A DNA stretch of 64,000 nucleotides from NCBI GenBank assembly GCA_002286855.1, contig NRSV01000034.1, forward strand, positions 305,351 to 369,350, given 5' to 3'. Under the pieces are notes generated by a model. It ran no database searches. It worked only from the letters and a program-made list of their open reading frames with translations, and was not told the origin of the DNA. Below are positions 58,090 through 64,000 of the stretch, piece after piece; position 1 is the first letter of the stretch, and every line of letters begins with the position of its first letter. The stretch comes from Bipolaris cookei. Lineage: Eukaryota; Ascomycota; Dothideomycetes; Pleosporales; Pleosporaceae. Made by a program: the position numbers and the translations under genes.

Positions 58090-58659
58090 GAGGAGATAGG
58101 GTGATTGGATTGAAAGAATGGTGCGTTGCAGTTAGGGAGCTGAACACAAAGTCAGTGACAGTGTCCCTTGGGTATTATGGATGACTAGCCATGCGCTGGA
58201 ATGTTCGCATGCAACAGAGGGGGCAGAGTCCCACGTTGCACCCTCCATGTTGCTCTTGGAAGCGATGTAGCTGCGGCGAGCGCTGTCTCCATGCGGAAGT
58301 GACTTCTATGAGATATGTGGACGAGACCAGGCAAGATGGAACGAACAGGTTGAGGAAAGAGGACGCGCGCAATGCAAGACGTGGCGCCAGAGGCAGATGC
58401 GACGTCAACCTACATGACGAGTCGCACGAGAAGCGAGCCGGTCTTGACTACGAAAACTCAGTTACACAGGGTCCAGCCAAAACGGTTAATCAAGAGCAGT
58501 AAACTTCGAGAGCAGACCTGGTACCAGAATGGGTACGATGAGATATGGACGCAATAGTCAAGGGTATCAAGCTTTATATTGCTACTTTTGCCATTGCAAG
58601 AGAATATTAAATATCATAAGCCATCAATCAAAAAACGTAAAGCAGTCTCCATCCTCTCT
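58090..58659. other. Intergenic
   Basis: No gene is seen between the convergent neighbours. Confidence 0.45.
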
Positions 58660-60189
58660 TCATAGAGGCAGAGATATAGCCCTCCGCGCCTGTCCCACCT
58701 CACTCTGCTTATGACGGGTACTGTAAACGCACCTGCACTGAGGACATACCTCGCCGTCCACTCTATTCAAACGATCCCAAGTCTTGAGTACCACCCTATC
58801 AGCATGTGCCTTGACCTCGACTTCTACCTCATCTTTCTCTTCTACCAGACGCTCTTTGAACTCGACCAGCTTCTCATTGCACTCATCATTGAAGGCAGTG
58901 ATGTGGTCTTCTTTGAGCGCGGCAAAGTCAAGCCGAGTGTCAGCAAGGTAATCCTCAAACTCTGCGCTAGCCGAGTTGTGAAGTTCAGAGGCCTGGTACG
59001 AGGCTTGATCGAGCGCATCAACAAGTATTCTTTGGATGTGGGTCTCAGTATAGGTGCTTATGACAGATCTGACGACTGTCGAAGGGGTGGGTTTCTGACT
59101 CGGGATTGGACGGTGCTTTGTGAGCGTGTTCGCGAGCTGGTTGGAATGTCGTGTCGGCGATAGAGATGGTGACGGTGAGGAGCCAGCGAGTATTCCTGGA
59201 AGAAGGTCTTGCAGAATGCTAGGAAATTGTGCGCGCATCAGATCTGGGAGGACTTTCTCGACAGCGGATGTGACAAGGTCTTGGAAAACATCCACCTGCA
59301 CAGTGGTAGTGGACGAAGTTGTGGATTTTGAGCTTAGCGGTGATGCAGGAGGGGTACGCTCTTTTGAAGAGCGCGCGTATGTGTGATCTTGAAGGAGGCG
59401 CTTCGGTAAAGGAGAGTCGGGTGTCAAGCTGGTGCGAGCTAGGGATTGTGTATTAGCAAATAGTCAGTACTGTGCCTGACTAGAAGACCCACCATTTCTC
59501 GAGCGCTTGCCCGACACACGCGCATACGGAGGCGGGGCGTCATCTACTGCGTCCTCAATGGGAGGAGGAGCTCCAGCTTCCGCGTCCTCGATGGAAGGCA
59601 AGGCTTCAGGTTCGGTAACCTTGATACAATTGAGAATTGACCAGTCTGCTTCCTGATACAAACGGGTAAACTGTGGAATGGCTGAAACTCCAGTGAGCTG
59701 GCGAGAGCTCTCGATGACGCCTTGAAGCCGGGCTAGATTGCTCTTCTCAAGCCAGTTGATATCAAACAAGATGCGCACTTCTGTCGCCCTAGCCAGCGCT
59801 AAAAGCTCGTGGAATCCGGTGTGAAGGCTGGGCCCGGTAATGCCCAAAAGGCGGGGGTACCATACAGAACAGGGTGCCCTGAGCGTCAGCGACAGCATTC
59901 GGGGCCGAGGTTTCCCATGCCGCGCAATGCTGTGCAAAGATGTACCCGGGAGAGCGATACCAACATTTCCAAGTGACATCTTCCCAGAGACAAGATTGTC
60001 ACCTTCATAGCGAAAGGTTAAGAGCTGCGGGTCGTCAACGCCATGAATTGAAACAGAGTGTCCGAGAGACAGGGAAAACTGGTCGTCCGAGTGCAGGATC
60101 TTTAGAGAACACGGCCATAACACGGATTCATCATTTACAGGATAAGCCAAGGCGGGGACGCCTTGGTTGCGAACGAGGCTCAGCACCAT
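58660..60189 (-). CDS. Unknown protein with C-terminal coiled-coil region
   Basis: Two exons on the minus strand, 60189-59493 and 59438-58660, giving 491 residues. The N-terminal half is a globular region of unknown type (MVLSLVRNQGVPALAYPVND ... VRILFDINWLEKSNLARLQG). Repeats of SIEDAEAGAPPPIEDAVDDAPPPYARV form a Pro/acidic linker. The second exon has a Ser/Thr-rich stretch, then a helical segment (VDVFQDLVTSAVEKVLPDLM) and a long charged helix rich in Glu/Lys (NEKLVEFKERLVEEKDEVEV), followed by a CPQC motif near the end. I do not recognise the family. The intron has a GTGGGT donor; reading through it gives a stop within a few codons, which supports splicing. Confidence 0.75.
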
Positions 60190-63100
60190 TCTTCATTAGT
60201 TGTTTTTACAGAAAATGTATACTTAACACTAGATGACCCTTTGCAATCAAGCAGCAAAGAAAACCCGCCCGCCCGGGCTTTCGCGTTTGGTCGCGCAGAG
60301 CAGCCCTGACTCTGTCGCAGCAGCAGCAATAAGACGCGCCAAATCGTGCCCCACTAAGCCCGCCCTATCTACTGCCTGTGCCTTGCTTGAGTATCGCCCC
60401 GAAGATGCGCGAGTCGAAAACGGGTAGACCGCGAAGCCGACTCGCTGTGTCAAAGGCCTTGCAGTAAGGATGGCGCACTGGGGCAAGGCGCCAGGCAGGT
60501 CGATATGACGGTTTAGCAGCTTACAATAGACAGTAATCGCGTGCGCGTGCGACGAGGTGGAGTTTGGAGAATGGATACGAATCGAGGTTGGAGTTGTGGA
60601 GGTGGAAGGGGGATGGGGAGGACAGTGAGGAGTAATGGACGAGGTTGGTGTTTAGTACTGGGCAGTCCTCGTCGCGCAGGGCTTGGCATTGCGCTAGGCA
60701 GCAACACCATCGACTCCCATTCACTCATGACTCCCAAAGGTGGAAACTACCTTGTGAATACCTCTTTCGGTAATTTTTCGATTCTAACGGTTCTTTCACT
60801 AGAGTTGCTAATAGTACCATCGCGGGGGGCGAGAATTCGCAGCCGATGGTTCTCATGATTGTGGAAGTGGAGGGTAGTTTGGTGGTTACTACAGTCGACT
60901 TGAGCAAGGCCGAAACGAAGCGAGGGCAAGCAGTCTCCAACCTTTGGTGGGTTAATTCAACATCGAGTGAGCTTGGTATAGTGTGGTACGTAGTCATCGG
61001 GAGGTTCATATTGCAGAGTTTATTGAGCCCAATAAGCAACGCTTACAGGATGGCACAAAGTATGACGGAAGCTTGGAGACTGCTACTGAATAGTTTTTCT
61101 TGGTCCAAACCCACAATACGCATGTGTATGTACTATAGTTGTTTACCAGATCAACATTAACCTCCTTTATGTCGAATCCTTTAGTAAAAATCACTTACGT
61201 GCTTAGCCGTGAAGCACAGTTGCAATCCGCACTATATGCGAATTCTTGCCTTGAAATTATTGCCCATGTGAGAGAATACATGGTAGGGATAAGCATTGAA
61301 TTTGAGTCTCACGCAACCCTAAGCTATTCGCTCACCATTACCAGTATGATGGCTGTATAGACTTATCTAGATAGGTGACCTTAGCTAAGTGTATTTACCA
61401 TCCCTGCATTATTTGTTCATACTGATTCCAGTCAAACAAAGGCATCAACGTGATCAATCTAACCAAGAGCCCAAGAACCTTCAATTCGTATACGCTCTTG
61501 AATCTAGTGAGCAGCAGTAACAAATATTCAGCTGTATGAGGACGATCCTCGCAGGTCTATAACATCCCAAAATCCGTCTTTAGAATCCTAAGTGACAGTT
61601 GCGATCACGCCCTTGATCATGCCTGACCTCTATCTTCATGGTCAGCGCGATCAGCCACAACAGATTATTACCCCCCATAAGGAGACCCCGATTGCCAAAA
61701 AAAATCCTGGTATAACGAAAAAAAAATACTACTCAAATGCATCCCAGGCACTCTCCAAGCCTGGAGCCCGCCAAACTCTACTCTTGCGTCCCATCCTCAC
61801 ACTTGCCGTTGAACTCCATCAGCGTACTACGCCCAAAATCTGCCTTTCCAGCACCGCATATAAAAGGCGTCGTCTGTTGCACCTAAGTATTCCAAGTTTT
61901 CAGCCAAGCAATCACCGTTGCATGCAAACCATTTTGCTTACATACTAACAACAATGCACCTTTTGAATCCACAGCTATTGCTGCGCTTGCTATTCCTTTC
62001 TTGTAAGTTTTCTTCTGCTATCTGCCTCATTCGCTATATACCTGGAACGGTAGTAGTATACTCATTCCTAAGCTAAACGGTATGACGCTAGTTATTACCT
62101 ATGCGCTTGCTACACTGCACGCGCTCGTGGCTTGCCAGGGCCAATGCATCTCGAGGAATGATGTCACACCCCATGGATACGTGGATACAAATTTTTCTGA
62201 CACCATCAACGTCGTGTCAAGTCTACACATGCTGATGAAACTGTAGGATTATGTAGTAAAAGATGGCTGACTAACGTCTGTGTATGTGTAGTTCCCACTA
62301 GCTCAGAGTACACAACAGAGCCTCACGTTTAGGTATGTTTGTCTGTTTCTTTTCTTCTTCTTTTTCAGCTTTGTTGCTGTTCTGATTGTTGTTTTTGTTG
62401 GTTCGATCTATTATTATTTTTTTCTCTTTGAAAAATTAACTGATTGGGTTGTCCAAAGAGGTATGGGGGTTACTGCCCTACTGGGCATCACGGCGTATGG
62501 ACGAGCCGACGGAGGCTGGACACTACACCCGGCCGTTCTGCCAAACCATAAACTATTGATTCAACCTACCAAAAGTAAGTCACCTCCCTAATTCATTTAT
62601 CACTGATTGATGTGACTGTGGCTGATTTGTTTTCTTTTCTTCTATGATAAGAATTTTCATGTGGTGGTCGTTGATTGACATCTCGAGCACAGGGCACCGA
62701 CTTTCTTCCACTTCCTATCTTAACAATTGTCTTGTGGAAATTCTGGGTGCACCATGGACCGTCAATTCTGTAGGTACCTTTTTTTAATATCGTTAATATG
62801 AGTTACCATGGTCTGGTAGTTAATTCTTTGTTCACAAGACGAGTTTACTGTCTTATGGGCGTTAGCTGGACGAGAGTATGCTCCGAACATGACTGCCCAA
62901 ATTGTTCGGCTCAAGTTTCACCGGGTAAAGCAACAAGTCCTTCCATAGATGTATGGAGGCGTAGATTGGGAGAGTGGGTAGCGTGTAGGAAGGGTGAGTG
63001 GATTGACGCGCTACATGCTGCGATATTGAACGTTAAGAGACTAAATTGGATTATTTTGTGCTAGATTGACTTTTGCTTACTGCAACATAACAGTGGAACA

Positions 63101-63378
63101 ACACCAAGTCCATGATTATCTAGTTTTACAGTGCATGTCACCACTAGAGTGAATACTATACTCAATCAAACTCAAAAGTAGCCACATACACAATATTCAC
63201 CCCAACCCATATATCCACTTGAACTCATCTCCCCCAAACCCACCAACACTAATTATTAATGTTATTCCTATCTTAGAACACCATTCTATCAACGTCTCAG
63301 AAATTGGTCGAAAACTCGTTTACCTAACCTAATAGACTGTACGAATTCAACGCACTTACTCACATTGCGAAATTCGCA
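60190..63378. other. Gene-poor, repeat-bordering stretch
   Basis: No gene is secure. Near 60245-60724 minus-strand pieces can be joined through a GTAAGC...CCCCAG intron (about 60481-60527) into a short cysteine-bearing peptide with HPYCKAFDTASRLRGLPVFD, but no start codon was found. From 61950 to 62770 there is a series of intron-like donors and pyrimidine tracts with acceptors, with only short coding pieces between. Confidence 0.35.
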
Positions 63379-64000
63379 ATGGCGGGCGGTGCATCTACGA
63401 CGGAAGAGGATGGTCGACCTGACGCGGTTGCGACGCGTCAGGACGCGACTACAACAACAAAGGGAAAAAGACCGGAACTACCGGGAAAATGGATTGAGAC
63501 ACTGGAGAAACAGATAAGGCAACAAGAACAAATACTGACAACAGTAGCAAAAAGAGCGGTCGAGGGTGTGAATAATGCTGGCAGCGAAGAGGACCTCTTC
63601 CATATCATCCGCGAACTCACCGCGGCAACAACAACGGTAGGCCAGAACCTGGCCCGTATCAAATTGCCCAAAACGGGCCAAACAACAGATGGAAAGGAAG
63701 GGATACAGGCTATACTCCAGAGATTGGACGCGATGGAGGCACGCCTGGAAGAGGGGATAAAGAAGGACAGAACAACAACAAAGGCGCCCACGCGTCAAGA
63801 GCCGATAAGCTGGAGTCAGGTGGCCTCGAGAGGCACTATCCACCCAGCAAAAATCGAAGTACGGATGGAAACAACCAAGGGCACTGAGCCTGAAACGGCG
63901 CAAGAAAAGTTGGCCCGTATCCGGGTTGCCATCCCGGATGCAAAGGCAATCATCCCTCATCCAAGAGCGCCCAACAAGATCTCGGTGGTGGTCAAGGACG
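63379..64000 (+). CDS. LINE ORF1 (gag-like), 3' partial, apparently intact
   Basis: The ATG at 63379 opens a frame of 207 codons that runs off the window with no stop. The protein is Thr/Gln/Lys-rich with a helical middle (LEKQIRQQEQILTTVAKRAV, LQRLDAMEARLEEGIKKDR), then PISWSQVASRG and EKLARIRVAIPDAKAIIPHP. This layout, a helical N-terminus before a nucleic-acid-binding gag-like part, is that of fungal LINE ORF1 proteins. No RIP-type stops are seen, in contrast to the LINE at 7-10.5 kb. An ordinary repetitive host gene is possible but less likely. The 5' border of the element could not be fixed. Confidence 0.65.
   Translation, partial: MAGGASTTEEDGRPDAVATRQDATTTTKGKRPELPGKWIETLEKQIRQQEQILTTVAKRAVEGVNNAGSEEDLFHIIRELTAATTTVGQNLARIKLPKTGQTTDGKEGIQAILQRLDAMEARLEEGIKKDRTTTKAPTRQEPISWSQVASRGTIHPAKIEVRMETTKGTEPETAQEKLARIRVAIPDAKAIIPHPRAPNKISVVVKD

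Noticed and set aside
1..64000. tRNA or rRNA genes
   Set aside because: I looked for internal promoter box GGTTCGANNCC-type motifs and cloverleaf arms by eye and found none convincing; a tRNAscan run would decide.

Overview
The window looks like nuclear DNA of a filamentous ascomycete (Pezizomycotina, probably a Dothideomycete such as a Pleosporales species; the order-level guess is inference). Most genes are split by short introns, typically 45-70 bp, with GT-AG borders. The gene set is typical: fungal Zn2Cys6 regulator, fungal rhodopsin-domain membrane protein, heme-thiolate peroxidase, GT32 glycosyltransferase, secreted pepsin-like protease and a small cysteine-rich secreted protein. The transposons carry C-to-T type decay like that left by repeat-induced point mutation (RIP).

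Layout. 1-6.7 kb: 3' part of a SAC phosphoinositide phosphatase, an unknown minus-strand gene bracketed by a duplicated SAC gene tail, and a five-exon sugar transporter behind a cluster of CreA-type sites. 7.0-10.5 kb: a 5'-truncated, RIP-ruined LINE. 10.7-18 kb: compact housekeeping block with a DENN-like (LCHN/DENND11) protein, 2-isopropylmalate synthase, a DUF1989 protein and an SDR oxidoreductase. 18-22.4 kb: long gene-free, repeat-bearing stretch leading to a Zn2Cys6 transcription factor (22.4-25.2 kb). 26.8-37.1 kb: glutamate decarboxylase with two micro-exons, rhodopsin-domain membrane protein, a chloroperoxidase-like enzyme and a class II aldolase. 39.6-41.7 kb: a decayed SGNH hydrolase. 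41.9-43.9 kb: an Arl3/ARFRP1 GTPase and a small three-exon gene that simple ORF calling misses.

44.3-56.6 kb is a transposon-rich compartment: two head-to-head Fot1/pogo elements (one with a LINE 3' end inserted in its terminal repeat), a third pogo relic, and between them a secreted aspartic protease convergent with a two-exon gene for a 12-cysteine secreted protein, the best effector-like candidate here. 57.1-60.2 kb returns to ordinary genes (GT32 glycosyltransferase, an unknown coiled-coil protein). 60.2-63.4 kb is gene-poor, and the window ends inside an apparently intact LINE ORF1.

The enzymes do not form one obvious pathway or a classical secondary-metabolite cluster (no PKS, NRPS or terpene synthase is seen). 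The main interest is the contrast between conserved gene blocks and a dynamic transposon compartment that carries secreted-protein genes. Exon joins were made by eye; every multi-exon model given sums to a multiple of three unless noted.
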